A DNA stretch of 64,000 nucleotides from Pseudomonas linyingensis (GTDB lineage Bacteria; Pseudomonadota; Gammaproteobacteria; Pseudomonadales; Pseudomonadaceae). The DNA is taken from contig NZ_FNZE01000011.1 of the NCBI RefSeq assembly GCF_900109175.1, positions 1 through 64,000 of the forward strand, in the 5' to 3' direction. A program made the position numbers and the translations under genes. The notes under the pieces were generated by a model that was not told the origin of the DNA, ran no database searches, and saw only the letters and a list, made by a program, of their open reading frames with translations. Every line of letters begins with the position of its first letter. Within the stretch, counting starts at the first letter, position 1. Of the stretch, positions 11,673 through 20,249 are shown piece by piece.

Positions 11673-13499
11673 ATGGGCGCCACGTTCGACAGCAGCGATT
11701 TTCTCGCCGGGTGCAGTGCCCGCCCCGGCGTCTATCGCATGTTCGACGCCGACGCCCGGCTGCTCTATGTTGGCAAGGCCAGCAACCTGAAGAAGCGCCT
11801 GGCCAGCTACTTTCGCAAGAGCGGGCTGGCGCCGAAGACTGCCGCGCTGGTGGCGCGCATCGCGCAGATCGAGATCACCATCACCGCCAACGAGACCGAG
11901 GCGCTGCTACTTGAGCAGACGCTGATCAAGGAATGGCGGCCGCCCTACAACATCCTGCTGCGCGACGATAAATCCTACCCCTACGTGTTGCTCAGCAGCG
12001 AGGACGAATATCCGCGCCTGGGGATTCATCGCGGGGCGAAGAAGGCCAAGGGCCGCTATTTCGGCCCCTATCCCAGCGGCCTGGCGATTCGCGAGAGCCT
12101 CAGCTTGCTGCAGAAGACCTTCCAGGTGCGCCAGTGCGAGGACAGCTACTTCAAGAATCGCACCCGGCCCTGCCTGCAGTACCAGATCAAGCGCTGCAAG
12201 GCTCCCTGCGTCGGACTGGTAAGTCCCGAGGAGTATGCCGAGGACGTGCGCCACTCGGCGATGTTCCTCGAGGGGCGCAGCAACCTGTTGGCCGACGAGC
12301 TGAGTGCAGCGATGGAAAAGGCCGCCGCCGAACTGGACTTCGAGCGCGCTGCTCAACTGCGTGACCAGATTGCCTTGCTGCGCCGGGTACAGGACCAGCA
12401 GAGCATGGAGGGCGGCAGCGGCGACGTCGACGTGGTGGCGGCCATGGTCAGCCCCGGCGGCGCCTGCGTGCACCTGATCAGCGTGCGCGGCGGACGGGTG
12501 CTGGGCAGCAAGAACTTCTTTCCCCAGGTGGCGATCGAGGAGGAGCCTGCCGATGTACTGGCCGCCTTCCTGGCGCAGTACTATCTGGGCAGCAGTGAGC
12601 GCGACTTGCCCAACGAGTTGATCGTCAACTGCGTGCACGAGGATTTCCCGACCCTGGCTGCGGCGATTGCCGAGGTGCGAGGCCGCGAGCTGGCCATCAG
12701 CCATCGGGTGCGCGGCACCCGTGCGCGCTGGCAGCAGCTGGCGGTGACCAACGCCGAGCAGGCACTGCTCGCCCGCCTGGCCAATCGCCAGCATGTTGCG
12801 GCGCGGATGGAGGCGCTCGGCGAGGCGCTGGGCATGGACGAGCCACCGCAGCGCCTGGAGTGCTTCGACATCAGTCACTCCAGCGGCGAGGCCACGGTGG
12901 CTTCCTGCGTGGTGTTCGGCCCCGAGGGTCCGCTGAAGTCGGACTACCGGCGCTTCAACATCGAGGGCGTCACTGCCGGTGACGACTATGCCGCCATGCA
13001 CCAGGCGCTGACCCGGCGCTTCCGCCGCCTCAAGGACGGGGAGGGCAAGATGCCCGACATCCTGCTGGTGGATGGTGGCAAGGGCCAGCTGAACATGGCC
13101 CGCGAAGTGCTGCAGGATCTGGCGGTGGGCGATCTGCTCCTGCTCGGCGTGGCCAAGGGGGTGACCCGCAAGCCGGGCCTGGAAACCCTCTACCTCAACG
13201 ACGCCGAGCACGAGTTCACCCTGCCGGGCGACTCGCCGGCACTGCACCTGATCCAGCAGATCCGTGACGAGGCGCACCGTTTCGCCATCACCGGACATCG
13301 CGCGCGGCGCGGCAAGGCACGGCGCACCTCGAGCCTGGAGGAGGTGCCGGGTGTAGGCCCCAAGCGCCGGCGCGACCTGCTCAAGCACTTTGGCGGCCTG
13401 CAGGAACTGACGCGGGCCAGCGTCGAGGAAATCGCCAAGGCGCCAGGCATCAGCAAAAAGCTTGCGGAGTCGATTTATACCACTCTGCACAGTGAGTAG
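11673..13499 (+). CDS. uvrC: excinuclease ABC subunit C
   Basis: UvrC makes both incisions in nucleotide excision repair with UvrAB. The N-terminal GIY-YIG nuclease (PGVYRMF...[10 protein letters not shown]) makes the 3' cut. A UVR domain ([17 protein letters not shown]) contacts UvrB. The RNase H-like C-terminal nuclease ([18 protein letters not shown]) makes the 5' cut, and tandem helix-hairpin-helix motifs ([27 protein letters not shown]) close the protein. The ATG at 11673 gives 608 residues, matching Pseudomonas homologues, and follows the gacA stop by one base, so the two are probably translated from one message. Confidence 0.97.
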   Translation: MGATFDSSDFLAGCSARPGVYRMFDADARLLYVGKASNLKKRLASYFRKSGLAPKTAALVARIAQIEITITANETEALLLEQTLIKEWRPPYNILLRDDKSYPYVLLSSEDEYPRLGIHRGAKKAKGRYFGPYPSGLAIRESLSLLQKTFQVRQCEDSYFKNRTRPCLQYQIKRCKAPCVGLVSPEEYAEDVRHSAMFLEGRSNLLADELSAAMEKAAAELDFERAAQLRDQIALLRRVQDQQSMEGGSGDVDVVAAMVSPGGACVHLISVRGGRVLGSKNFFPQVAIEEEPADVLAAFLAQYYLGSSERDLPNELIVNCVHEDFPTLAAAIAEVRGRELAISHRVRGTRARWQQLAVTNAEQALLARLANRQHVAARMEALGEALGMDEPPQRLECFDISHSSGEATVASCVVFGPEGPLKSDYRRFNIEGVTAGDDYAAMHQALTRRFRRLKDGEGKMPDILLVDGGKGQLNMAREVLQDLAVGDLLLLGVAKGVTRKPGLETLYLNDAEHEFTLPGDSPALHLIQQIRDEAHRFAITGHRARRGKARRTSSLEEVPGVGPKRRRDLLKHFGGLQELTRASVEEIAKAPGISKKLAESIYTTLHSE

Positions 13500-13532
13500 A
13501 ATGTCGCAACCCTTTGAATATAAAGCGTGCCG

Positions 13533-14093
13533 ATGAATATCCCGAATCTGCTGACGATCCTGCGCGTGCTGCTCATCCCGGTGTTCATCGGGCTGTTCTA
13601 TCTGCCATTCAGTTGGAGCTACTGGGCCGCCAGTGGCGTGTTCGCCCTGGCCAGCGCCACCGACTGGCTGGATGGCTACCTGGCCCGCCGCCTGGGGCAG
13701 AGCACCCCGTTTGGCGCCTTCCTCGATCCGGTGGCCGACAAGCTGATGGTCGCCGTGGCGCTGGTGCTGCTGGTGGAAGAGCACGGCAACCTGTGGCTGA
13801 CCCTGCCGGCGATGATCATCATCGGCCGCGAGATCGTCGTCTCCGCTCTGCGCGAGTGGATGGCCGAGCTGGGCGCCCGCGCCCAGGTGGCGGTATCCCA
13901 ACTGGGCAAGTGGAAGACGGCCGCGCAGATGCTCTCGCTGGTCATCCTGCTCGGCAACCCGCCGCGGATGGACTTCTGGGTCGGCCTCGGCTTCGCCCTG
14001 CTCATCATCGCCGCCGGTCTGACCCTGTGGTCGATGGTGCAGTACCTGCGGGCTGCCTGGCCCCATCTCAGCAGTGGTGCAAACGGGAAATAA
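13533..14093 (+). CDS. pgsA: CDP-diacylglycerol-glycerol-3-phosphate 3-phosphatidyltransferase
   Basis: PgsA makes phosphatidylglycerol phosphate from CDP-diacylglycerol and glycerol 3-phosphate at the inner membrane. The CDP-alcohol phosphotransferase signature is complete: DG-x2-AR-x8-G-x3-D-x3-D runs from DGYLAR to FLDPVADK. About five hydrophobic helices are visible. The ATG at 13533 gives 186 residues, the usual length; the GTG at 13527 adds two residues without support. It lies 33 bases after uvrC in the same operon, ahead of the tRNA cluster. Confidence 0.95.
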   Translation: MNIPNLLTILRVLLIPVFIGLFYLPFSWSYWAASGVFALASATDWLDGYLARRLGQSTPFGAFLDPVADKLMVAVALVLLVEEHGNLWLTLPAMIIIGREIVVSALREWMAELGARAQVAVSQLGKWKTAAQMLSLVILLGNPPRMDFWVGLGFALLIIAAGLTLWSMVQYLRAAWPHLSSGANGK

Positions 14094-14111
14094 CTTTTTT
14101 GAATCAAAGGG

Positions 14112-14139
14112 TTGACAGTGGTTCGTGATGATATAGAAT
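14112..14139 (+). promoter_or_regulatory. tRNA-Gly/tRNA-Cys promoter
   Basis: A perfect -35 box TTGACA (14112-14117) and a near-perfect -10 box TAGAAT (14134-14139) are separated by 16 bases. They lie about 19 bases before tRNA-Gly. This is a strong sigma-70 promoter between pgsA and the tRNAs. Confidence 0.8.
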
Positions 14140-14157
14140 GGCGCCCGTCACCACGAA

Positions 14158-14233
<76 letters not shown>

Positions 14234-14272
14234 ATTTTCATGATGAATGCTGATGTTTGGGTGTTCATTTGA

Positions 14273-14346
14273 GGCCGGGTGGCAGAGTGGTCATGCAGCG
14301 GATTGCAAATCCGTGTACGCCGGTTCGATTCCGACCTCGGCCTCCA
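14273..14346 (+). tRNA. tRNA-Cys(GCA)
   Basis: The gene is 74 nt long with encoded CCA. Acceptor GGCCGGG pairs with CTCGGCC with one G-U pair, and the anticodon loop is TTGCAAA (GCA). It follows tRNA-Gly by 39 bases and probably shares its transcript. Confidence 0.97.
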
Positions 14347-14354
14347 CTATAGAA

Positions 14355-14390
14355 AAGCCCTGTAGGTATCTGACCTACAGGGCTTTTTCT
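14355..14390 (+). terminator. terminator after tRNA-Cys
   Basis: A long perfect stem (AGCCCTGTAGGT/ACCTACAGGGCT) with an ATCTG loop is followed by five T residues. It ends the tRNA-Gly/Cys transcript. A-rich sequence on the other side could allow termination in both directions. Confidence 0.9.
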
Positions 14391-14415
14391 TTTCAGACGC
14401 ATGGAGCAGAGCAAC

Positions 14416-14445
14416 TTGCGAAGGGTGCAACCGACTGTTTATAGT
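14416..14445 (+). promoter_or_regulatory. tRNA-Leu promoter
   Basis: TTGCGA (14416-14421) and TATAGT (14440-14445) are separated by 18 bases and lie 33 bases before the tRNA-Leu 5' end, just beyond the preceding terminator. This gives tRNA-Leu its own transcript. Confidence 0.6.
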
Positions 14446-14477
14446 CCGCCCCCGTTACTGGTCAGCGCAGCGCTACC

Positions 14478-14564
14478 GCCCGAATGGCGAAATCGGTAGA
14501 CGCAGGAGACTTAAAATCTCTCGGCCGCAAGGTCATGCCGGTTCGAGTCCGGCTTCGGGCACCA
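14478..14564 (+). tRNA. tRNA-Leu(TAA), likely prophage attachment site
   Basis: This class II tRNA is 87 nt long with encoded CCA and a long variable arm. The anticodon loop CTTAAAA gives UAA. The prophage integrase gene ends 71 bases downstream of it, so the 3' end of this tRNA is the likely attB/attL core. The copy at attR lies outside the window. Confidence 0.96.
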
Positions 14565-14603
14565 TTATTCATGCGGGTTTCAGCGTTGCACTGTCTCCCG
14601 CAC

Positions 14604-14636
14604 CTTTTCCGCAATTCCTGATCTTTTCCGCAATTC
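14604..14636. repeat. two direct repeats CTTTTCCGCAATTC at the prophage left end
   Basis: The same 14-mer occurs at 14604-14617 and 14623-14636, 19 bases apart, between tRNA-Leu and the end of the integrase gene. Position suggests integrase arm-type binding sites of the att region. A related 18-mer occurs at 3079-3096. Confidence 0.5.
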
Positions 14637-15663
14637 ACTTGGTCGGGCTGACTTTCTTGCCCTTCCGGTCGCGGATGTACTGCTCGGTCATCACGACCGT
14701 GGTGTGCCCAAGCTGGTCGCGCGCCTGCATGATGTCGCCGCTGGATTCCGCCTTGTCGGTGCCGGCCTTGGCTCGCAGGTCGCGAAACTGGAAGGCGTCC
14801 TTGGGGATGCTTGCCGCCTCGCGGGCCTTGTCGAATCTCCCCCTCAGCATGTGCGCCGTCATCGGTCGCCCTTCCTCCGTCACAATCAGCCGCGTTGCGC
14901 GGACCTTGTGACCCGCCTTCCTGGCCATGATCCGCTGGATCAGCTCGGCCAATTCCCCCTCAATCGCAATCCGCCGCTTTGCCTTGGTCTTCGACTGAGT
15001 GACGAACAGGAAGCCCTCGCGGATGTCGCGCTCATCCATCCTGAGCGTGTCGCCCACCCGCTGGCCGGTGAGATAGGCCAGGTCCATGGCGTCGCGCAGG
15101 CCGGCGCAGGCTTTGTCGTGGACCTTTTTGTAGAGGGCGTCCTCAACGTACACGTCACGGCCGTCCTCCCGATACCCTTTCACCCCTGCGCACGGGTTGG
15201 CCAGGGCGGTGTAGCCCATCTCCCTGGCGAAGTTCCACACGCTCGACAGCAACGCCTTTTCGCGGTTGGCCGATACCGGCGCTTCCTTTCGCCAACGCAG
15301 GTACTGCTTTACGTGCTGGGGCTGGATTGCATCGAGCGGGGCGGGCGGGTCGTTGAAAAATTCCTTCAGCTTGACCATCTGCTGCCGGTTCTTGTGCTGG
15401 CTTGCGGTCGCCTTCCCTGGCACGACCTCGACCATATATCTTTCAGCCACATAGCCGAAGGTGATGACACTTTGCTTGAGGTTGTCGGCCGTGCGGTCGC
15501 GCTCGAACTCGGCGTATTTCATGATGGCCAGACCGTAGTCTTTGCCGAGCGGGATCTCCCGCCGTGGTGATCCGCCAGCATCGTAGTAGTAGTAAATGAC
15601 CTTGCCGCGCTTGCGCTCCCGCAACCGGGCAATGGCGCCCGGCTTGCTTGGCCTTCTGCCCAT
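14635..15663 (-). CDS. int: prophage tyrosine integrase
   Basis: This 342-residue integrase is the last gene of the leftward operon and lies next to the tRNA-Leu target. The catalytic arginine is in LTGQRVGD and the second arginine box in FRDLRAKAGT, where the usual H-x-x-R histidine position is occupied by R. The histidine box is QLGHTT and the nucleophile Y is in EQYIRDRKG. The N-terminal segment rich in R/K and tyrosines (VIYYYYDAGG) is arm-binding-like. The ATG at 15663 is chosen because it follows the stop of the upstream small gene by 1 base with a GGGTGAG site; a TTG at 15720 would overlap that gene. Confidence 0.9.
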   Translation of the reverse strand: MGRRPSKPGAIARLRERKRGKVIYYYYDAGGSPRREIPLGKDYGLAIMKYAEFERDRTADNLKQSVITFGYVAERYMVEVVPGKATASQHKNRQQMVKLKEFFNDPPAPLDAIQPQHVKQYLRWRKEAPVSANREKALLSSVWNFAREMGYTALANPCAGVKGYREDGRDVYVEDALYKKVHDKACAGLRDAMDLAYLTGQRVGDTLRMDERDIREGFLFVTQSKTKAKRRIAIEGELAELIQRIMARKAGHKVRATRLIVTEEGRPMTAHMLRGRFDKAREAASIPKDAFQFRDLRAKAGTDKAESSGDIMQARDQLGHTTVVMTEQYIRDRKGKKVSPTK

Positions 15664-15664
15664 C

Positions 15665-15868
15665 TCACCCTGCCTTGCGCGGCTGCCATGCCGGCTTTTC
15701 GTGCTTTTCTTGAGTGCCAAGGATGGCGGCGCGCGCGACGCATGGCCAGCCGTTGGCCTTGATCGTGTGGCGGATGCCGTTCTTCACGAGGACACGGACT
15801 TGCCCGGCCTTGGTGCCGGCGCCGGTCATCTCGCAGACCTCGCGGTGTGACAGGAACAATGGTTCCAT
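15665..15868 (-). CDS. DUF4224 protein, likely excision/integration partner
   Basis: This 67-residue protein matches the small DUF4224 family, found beside phage integrases (LSHREVCEMTGAGTKAGQ, then VRVLVKNGIRHTIKANGWP). The pattern resembles a short MerR/Xis-like winged helix. It ends 1 base before the integrase start. A role as excisionase or directionality factor is inference from size, fold and position. Confidence 0.7.
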   Translation of the reverse strand: MEPLFLSHREVCEMTGAGTKAGQVRVLVKNGIRHTIKANGWPCVARAAILGTQEKHEKPAWQPRKAG

Positions 15869-15928
15869 GGGGCAATACTCCTCCGCGCCGCCCGCAGCCG
15901 GGCGACGGTAGTGATTCGGTTAGGCGGA

Positions 15929-16096
15929 TTACTTCGAGCGCTGATCGTCAGGCGCGCGCCGGAACTGATTGCAGATCACCACAACATCGCAACCATCGCG
16001 ACGGTGTACTGGCATCTGCTCGAAAGGAAGCTTGCTGCAGTCGGCCGCGGCCTTCGCGCAGGACATACAGCGGCCTCCCTTGGGGTAGTAGTTCAT
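15929..16096 (-). CDS. small cysteine-containing phage protein
   Basis: This encodes 55 residues starting MNYYPKGGRCMSC and containing four cysteines (C10, C13, C20 and one near 42). Two form a CxxC pair that could bind a metal. The start overlaps the stop of the upstream gene (16093) by 4 bases, as with most genes in this operon. I know similar short proteins from Pseudomonas phages, but no function. Confidence 0.6.
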   Translation of the reverse strand: MNYYPKGGRCMSCAKAAADCSKLPFEQMPVHRRDGCDVVVICNQFRRAPDDQRSK

Positions 16097-16869
16097 GGTG
16101 CGACCTCCATGGCGGCGTCGATGGCTTCATCCTCGTCGTACTCAGGCCTGGCCGGAGGATAGTTGTCGGCCGTCATCGCCTGGCATAACGCCGCCCTCAG
16201 GTTTTCGTGGTAGTTCTCTCCCACGACGCGCTCATGCGGTTCCGCCATGTAGTGGCCGACGATCTCAATGCTGATGCTGCTGTCGCCCGCATCAGCGTTC
16301 GGGCTGCTGCTGAACCGCACACCCCAGCAATTCACCTCGATGGCGTCGAGTAGATCCTTGTCCTTGCGCAGCTCCTCGACCTCGGCGCGCAGGTCGTCTT
16401 CTCTTACGCCGGCCTCTGAGTACCATTCGGCAAGCCTGAGGTTCTCGGCGCGCAAGGCGTCGCGCTCATCAGCCATGTCGCTTATCCATTCGATGGCCAG
16501 GATCAGCGGATCATTCGGGCAGAACCCGCCTTTTGCTACGGCTACCGCGCCGATCTTTGCTGCCAGATCGGAGTATCCCTCCTTCCATCTTGCAGCAACT
16601 TCCTCCATCTCCCGGCACCGCTGCGCCTGCTCGATCAGGAACTCCAGCGCCGCATCATCGCGGTCTGCCGTCCACCCCAGCGCGCCGGCGGCGGCCTTGA
16701 TCCTGCCGCTGCGCTCCATGCTGGCCTGCTGCACGGTTTCGAGGTTGCGGCACCGCTGCTGCAGGGCGTCGAAGTCGGAGGCTGAAACAACCACATCCGG
16801 CAGGAATAGCGCTGCAGTGGCCGGCATCGTCATCCCAGGGCGCAGGCTGTACCGCTTCACATCGCTCAT
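16093..16869 (-). CDS. phage protein with central coiled coil
   Basis: The protein has 258 residues. Residues from about 40 to 180 are helical and heptad-like, with repeated charged and leucine-rich stretches (EMEEVAARW, LRAENLRLAEWY, LRAEVEELRKDKDLL). The C-terminal part is a compact acidic domain ending DEDEAIDAAMEVAP. The start at 16869 has GGGAGG 6 bases upstream and overlaps the previous stop by 4 bases. It resembles helical accessory proteins of phage early operons; function is unknown. Confidence 0.6.
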   Translation of the reverse strand: MSDVKRYSLRPGMTMPATAALFLPDVVVSASDFDALQQRCRNLETVQQASMERSGRIKAAAGALGWTADRDDAALEFLIEQAQRCREMEEVAARWKEGYSDLAAKIGAVAVAKGGFCPNDPLILAIEWISDMADERDALRAENLRLAEWYSEAGVREDDLRAEVEELRKDKDLLDAIEVNCWGVRFSSSPNADAGDSSISIEIVGHYMAEPHERVVGENYHENLRAALCQAMTADNYPPARPEYDEDEAIDAAMEVAP

Positions 16870-17048
16870 TCCGCACCTCCCTTGTACCCATTGGCAATCC
16901 GGCCGGCGATGCTCCCTAGCCGCTCGCCCATGCCCCACATGTCATTGTTGTCGCGGCGAGACACGACCATGGCGCGCTGGACGTTGCGGCCCATCAGTAT
17001 CCAGGCGGCCAAGCGGATCAGCGCGGCCTCGAAGCGGCAGCGGATCAT
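16866..17048 (-). CDS. small basic phage protein
   Basis: This 60-residue protein is arginine-rich. It has a short hydrophobic helix near residues 8-20 (ALIRLAAWILMGR) and a basic middle. GGAGG lies 6 bases before the ATG. Its stop overlaps the next start and its start overlaps the previous stop, so it is embedded in the operon. Unknown function. Confidence 0.5.
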   Translation of the reverse strand: MIRCRFEAALIRLAAWILMGRNVQRAMVVSRRDNNDMWGMGERLGSIAGRIANGYKGGAE

Positions 17049-17881
17049 GCCTTACCTCCAGCCAGCAGGGCGCGGTCCAGCCGCTCGATCTCAGCCAGGA
17101 TCAGGGCGCCGGCGCGTACCAGGTTGCTGCGGGCATCCAATGGCTTCCACCACGACTTATCCCATGGCCAGTAGGCCGGCACGCGCCCGCAACCGATGTC
17201 GCGCTCATGCGGGTAGCCGCACGATAGGGCGTAGTAGCCAGCGGCAACTGCCAACTGCCCTCTGGTGGCCATGTCGTCATGCCCTGCATCGAAGCCCTCG
17301 GCGTCGACTTGCCGGAGGCGCTCGGCGAGCACGTCCCGGGCGGCCCGGATGCCCGGCTGCTCTACGGGCTTAGTGCTACCGCCGCATACATCGCACGGGC
17401 GATCCGTTGGCTGCTCCACGCGGCATGCGCGGCATATCCAGGTCAGCTGATCGGCGGCAGGCGGGGCGGCGTGGCCAGCCAGCGCAGCCCTGTCCCTCCA
17501 TGCCGCCCACAGCTGACGAGTCCGCATCGCGGCGAGATCTACCAGCCCGCCGCGCTCGCTGACCGCCGTATAGGTTCTCCCGTCCCACTCACCGACGACT
17601 GCCCAGCAGTGGCCGCGCATCCATGCCTCGAAAAGCAGTCGCTCGGCTTCGGTAGGCTCTGCTCCCGTCGCTCCCATCTGGTGCGCTGCGTGTTCGGTGA
17701 TCGCCTCCTGCGCTGCCGGTGCCGGCGTGTCGCGGCCAGGCAGTAGGTCATTGAGCTGCTTCGCCACTCGCTCAACGGTCGGCACATCGAGCAGCGCGGC
17801 GATTTGCTGGCTGCTCACGCAGCCGAGCAGCACCTCATAGGCCGCTCGGATGATGCGGGCCTCGCGGATCTTGTCACTCAT
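17045..17881 (-). CDS. phage protein with zinc-ribbon-like motif and conserved C-terminal domain
   Basis: The protein has 278 residues. A CxxC...CxxC pair (ICRACRVE and CDVCGG) at about residues 150-172 looks like a zinc ribbon. The C-terminal 100 residues carry a pattern common in phage early proteins: AERLRQVDAEGF, GHDD, LAVAAGYYA, WPWDKSWWKP, LVRAGALILAEIERLDR. The start at 17881 overlaps the previous gene by 8 bases. The C-terminal domain is widespread in phages, but I cannot name an activity for it. Confidence 0.6.
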   Translation of the reverse strand: MSDKIREARIIRAAYEVLLGCVSSQQIAALLDVPTVERVAKQLNDLLPGRDTPAPAAQEAITEHAAHQMGATGAEPTEAERLLFEAWMRGHCWAVVGEWDGRTYTAVSERGGLVDLAAMRTRQLWAAWRDRAALAGHAAPPAADQLTWICRACRVEQPTDRPCDVCGGSTKPVEQPGIRAARDVLAERLRQVDAEGFDAGHDDMATRGQLAVAAGYYALSCGYPHERDIGCGRVPAYWPWDKSWWKPLDARSNLVRAGALILAEIERLDRALLAGGKA

Positions 17882-18332
17882 GGTCTGCGCCCTCTTGGGC
17901 GATGGGGGAAGGGGCTGCGGCGTTCTTGTCGTGCAGGCGACTGATGCTGCTGACCAGCACAACCCGGCTTTGCGGTGGGCATTCCCACGCCGTAGTGGCA
18001 TGCCGTTCCAGTTGCTCATGCGTCACGAACAGGAACCCGTCCGGCACGCCCATCGGCGCAGTCCGCAGCCGCTCCAGCTCCGCGCGCTGCTGGCGGATTT
18101 GCGCCTGATCCTGCTCGGCGCGCCGACCTTCGGCCTGGCCGATATCCCAGAACTGCCCGAGCCAATGCCCAGTCGGAGGTGGATTGGCGTTCTGGTAGCC
18201 GAGCGCCATGGCGCCGACAATGCAGTCGATCAGATCGCGCTTGTAGGCGTTGTCGCCGTCGATGCTCAGGCCTTTTTTCCTTGCCTCGTCCAGCAACTCA
18301 TCGTTGATGCTCAGTACGGGTGCGGTGGTCAT
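17874..18332 (-). CDS. phage early protein
   Basis: This is a 152-residue soluble protein. Its middle is helical (RRAEQDQAQIRQQRAELERL), probably a coiled coil, and its N-terminus is typical of small phage early proteins. AAGGAA lies 9 bases before the ATG, and the stop overlaps the next start by 8 bases. No family recognised. Confidence 0.55.
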   Translation of the reverse strand: MTTAPVLSINDELLDEARKKGLSIDGDNAYKRDLIDCIVGAMALGYQNANPPPTGHWLGQFWDIGQAEGRRAEQDQAQIRQQRAELERLRTAPMGVPDGFLFVTHEQLERHATTAWECPPQSRVVLVSSISRLHDKNAAAPSPIAQEGADHE

Positions 18333-18427
18333 TCTTTCGATTCCTTGGCGATAGCCGGTCTTTTCCGAGATGCTCAGAGGTCTACGCTGAACTGACCATC
18401 AGGCAGTTGCAGGTGGAGGGCAGAGCG

Positions 18428-18604
18428 ATGGCAAAAGGCGGCGGTAGTGCCGGTCATTCCGGCGGTGGAAAGGGCGGCAGTGGTGGCGGTGGACGCGGGC
18501 CGTCCAGTCATCCGGGGCCAGGAGGGAACTGGCCGAGTACGACGGGGAATAATTCTGGCAGCGGGCGAGGAAATGCACCGCCAAGCAAGGGCGGGAAAGG
18601 CTAG
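18428..18604 (+). CDS. glycine-rich microprotein on the opposite strand
   Basis: This encodes 58 residues, largely Gly, Ser, Asn and Pro, beginning MAKGGGSAGHSGGGK. It lies on the plus strand inside an otherwise leftward operon. A strong GGAGGG sits 7 bases before the ATG. Its end overlaps the end of the leftward ASCH-like gene by 4 bases. The composition predicts disorder. Opposite orientation suggests independent expression; function is unknown. Confidence 0.5.
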   Translation: MAKGGGSAGHSGGGKGGSGGGGRGPSSHPGPGGNWPSTTGNNSGSGRGNAPPSKGGKG

Positions 18605-19350
18605 GGCGTCACCACCTTAAACTCGACGACCCAGACCCAGGGGTTGGCGGCCCAGGACGTCGAGCCGTTGACCGATGTCCACAGTTCGCGCCATGCGTCG
18701 AATGGATCAATCCAGTTGCTTGGGCCAGGCTCGCTCTCGAAGGCGTGGTAGTAGTACTCCCCATCGCCATGGTGGATGCGGTTGATGCCCTCGGCCAGGT
18801 AGCGGCTTTCGAACGTCGTTTCACCCTCGCCGTCCTGCAGGCGCTCGACGCGCACGGCGGTGATCTCCAGCAGGATGCGGGATGCTGCGCGCGGCATGTG
18901 GATGCTGGGGCGCCACTTCAAGCCGAAGTCCTTGCGCGTCGAGTCGGCATACGACCCTGACGGGCAATCTGCTGCATAGGCGTAACGCTGCAGCGGGCTG
19001 GTCGGCGCGGGGCGGTGCTCCACTCCTGTGCCGCGCAGGTCAGTGAACGTCTCCCGCACCCACAGCCTGTCGCCAAGCTGGCCGTAGGGGCAGCGTCCGT
19101 GCTCGGCCAGCGCCTGGGCGCACTCCGCCTCGGTCTCGCCGAACACACAGAACCCGTAACGCGGGTGCCGCTGGCCGATCGCGCTCCAGCGCGGGCCTTC
19201 TGCTGGTATGGACTTGTCCTCAGTGGGTATCTGTCCATCCTTCACCGGTCGTCGCGTCACCGTCTTCCGGCCTTCGAGGATCGCGCGGACCATCGGGCCG
19301 CTGAACAGGATCGGGCGCTCCCGCGGGGCGGGCTGGTTTTCTGTGGGCAT
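18601..19350 (-). CDS. ASCH-like phage protein
   Basis: This 249-residue protein has the layout of phage ASCH-domain proteins: ERPILFSGPMVRAILEGRKT at the start (the KPILFS...GRKTVTRR pattern), then LWVRETF, PSIHMPRAASRILLEITAV and WVWVVEF at the end. ASCH/PUA-like folds bind RNA or modified bases, but the role of this phage branch is not established to my knowledge. GAGG lies before the ATG. It is conserved in lambdoid early regions of several hosts. Confidence 0.7.
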   Translation of the reverse strand: MPTENQPAPRERPILFSGPMVRAILEGRKTVTRRPVKDGQIPTEDKSIPAEGPRWSAIGQRHPRYGFCVFGETEAECAQALAEHGRCPYGQLGDRLWVRETFTDLRGTGVEHRPAPTSPLQRYAYAADCPSGSYADSTRKDFGLKWRPSIHMPRAASRILLEITAVRVERLQDGEGETTFESRYLAEGINRIHHGDGEYYYHAFESEPGPSNWIDPFDAWRELWTSVNGSTSWAANPWVWVVEFKVVTP

Positions 19351-19441
19351 GTGAATACCTCGCCGGGGTGGCGTGATTCGTCGAGTTGGTGGTATTGATG
19401 GTGGTCCGACCAGGAGCCCGGCCGTTAACCGAGATGAGTAG

Positions 19442-20038
19442 ATGGATGATTTAGTTAAGGAAGTGATTCCGCTGCTGCAGTATTTGATTCCAGGCTTTTT
19501 CTCTGCCTGGATCTTCTACACCCTGACAGCGTTCAAAAGGCCTGATACGTTTGGGCAGATCGTCCAGGCGCTGATATTCACCTTCGTCATCCACGGAGCA
19601 GTGGTCGCTGTAAAAAAAGGCATGCTGTGGATTGGCACGTGGGGGTGGGTTCTTGGCGTGTGGGATGCAGCGGCGGAGGCCGCTTGGTCAGCTTTTGTCG
19701 CAATCGCGCTTGGCCTGCTGGCGTGTTACCTGGCAAACAACGACGGGCTACATGTTTGGCTGAGGGCTAGGGGAATTACAAAGCAGACCTCCTATCCGTC
19801 CGAGTGGTTTAGCGCATTCACTAACTACCAGCGCTTTGTTGTCTTGCACTTGGTAGATGAGCGACGGTTGTATGGCTGGCCATCGGTGTGGCCATCCGAG
19901 CCGTCGAGCGGGCAGTTCGTTATTCAGGAGCCAAGTTGGCTTAACGACGATGGCACTGAGATTCCGCTTGCGGCGGACTGCCTCACAATCGATGCATCAA
20001 GGGTACAGTGGGTCGAATTCTCAGAGAAAACTTGGTAG
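19442..20038 (+). CDS. DUF6338-like membrane protein
   Basis: The protein has 198 residues. The N-terminal half has a membrane-embedded start (LLQYLIPGFFSAWIFYTLTA), a second helix near 45-60 and a third near 85-100. The C-terminal half is a soluble domain ending in VQWVEFSEKTW. The pattern fits the DUF6338 family as I recall it. It is transcribed opposite to the surrounding operon and its codon use is less GC-rich than its neighbours, which suggests a separately acquired gene (moron). A 47-residue Pro-rich gene follows by 6 bases. Confidence 0.6.
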   Translation: MDDLVKEVIPLLQYLIPGFFSAWIFYTLTAFKRPDTFGQIVQALIFTFVIHGAVVAVKKGMLWIGTWGWVLGVWDAAAEAAWSAFVAIALGLLACYLANNDGLHVWLRARGITKQTSYPSEWFSAFTNYQRFVVLHLVDERRLYGWPSVWPSEPSSGQFVIQEPSWLNDDGTEIPLAADCLTIDASRVQWVEFSEKTW

Positions 20039-20044
20039 GTACAC

Positions 20045-20188
20045 ATGTCTAGCAAAGCACCAACCCCCATTCCTTCTCCGGTTATCCGTTCTCCGAATGG
20101 GGTTCAGATTAACAATGCAAATCCACCTAGCCCAACCGGTGTTAGACCGCGGGCCCCGGCAGCACCTCCACCTCCCAAGAGGCAATAA
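20045..20188 (+). CDS. proline-rich microprotein paired with the DUF6338-like gene
   Basis: This encodes 47 residues, about one third proline, starting MSSKAPTPIPSPVIRSPNGV and ending in a PPPPKRQ tail. It begins 6 bases after the DUF6338-like stop, with an AGGT site overlapping that stop. It has no helix-forming segment and should be disordered. The tight spacing suggests a two-gene unit; function unknown. Confidence 0.45.
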   Translation: MSSKAPTPIPSPVIRSPNGVQINNANPPSPTGVRPRAPAAPPPPKRQ

Positions 20189-20249
20189 AAAAGGTGACAA
20201 ATGGCGGCTGTGGCGTGTCGCGCACGTTATCCATTCGGCTGTCATCCCA

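Noticed and set aside
11907-14066. Long open frame antisense to uvrC and pgsA
   Set aside because: It is a by-product of high GC codon usage; uvrC and pgsA are unambiguous on the plus strand.
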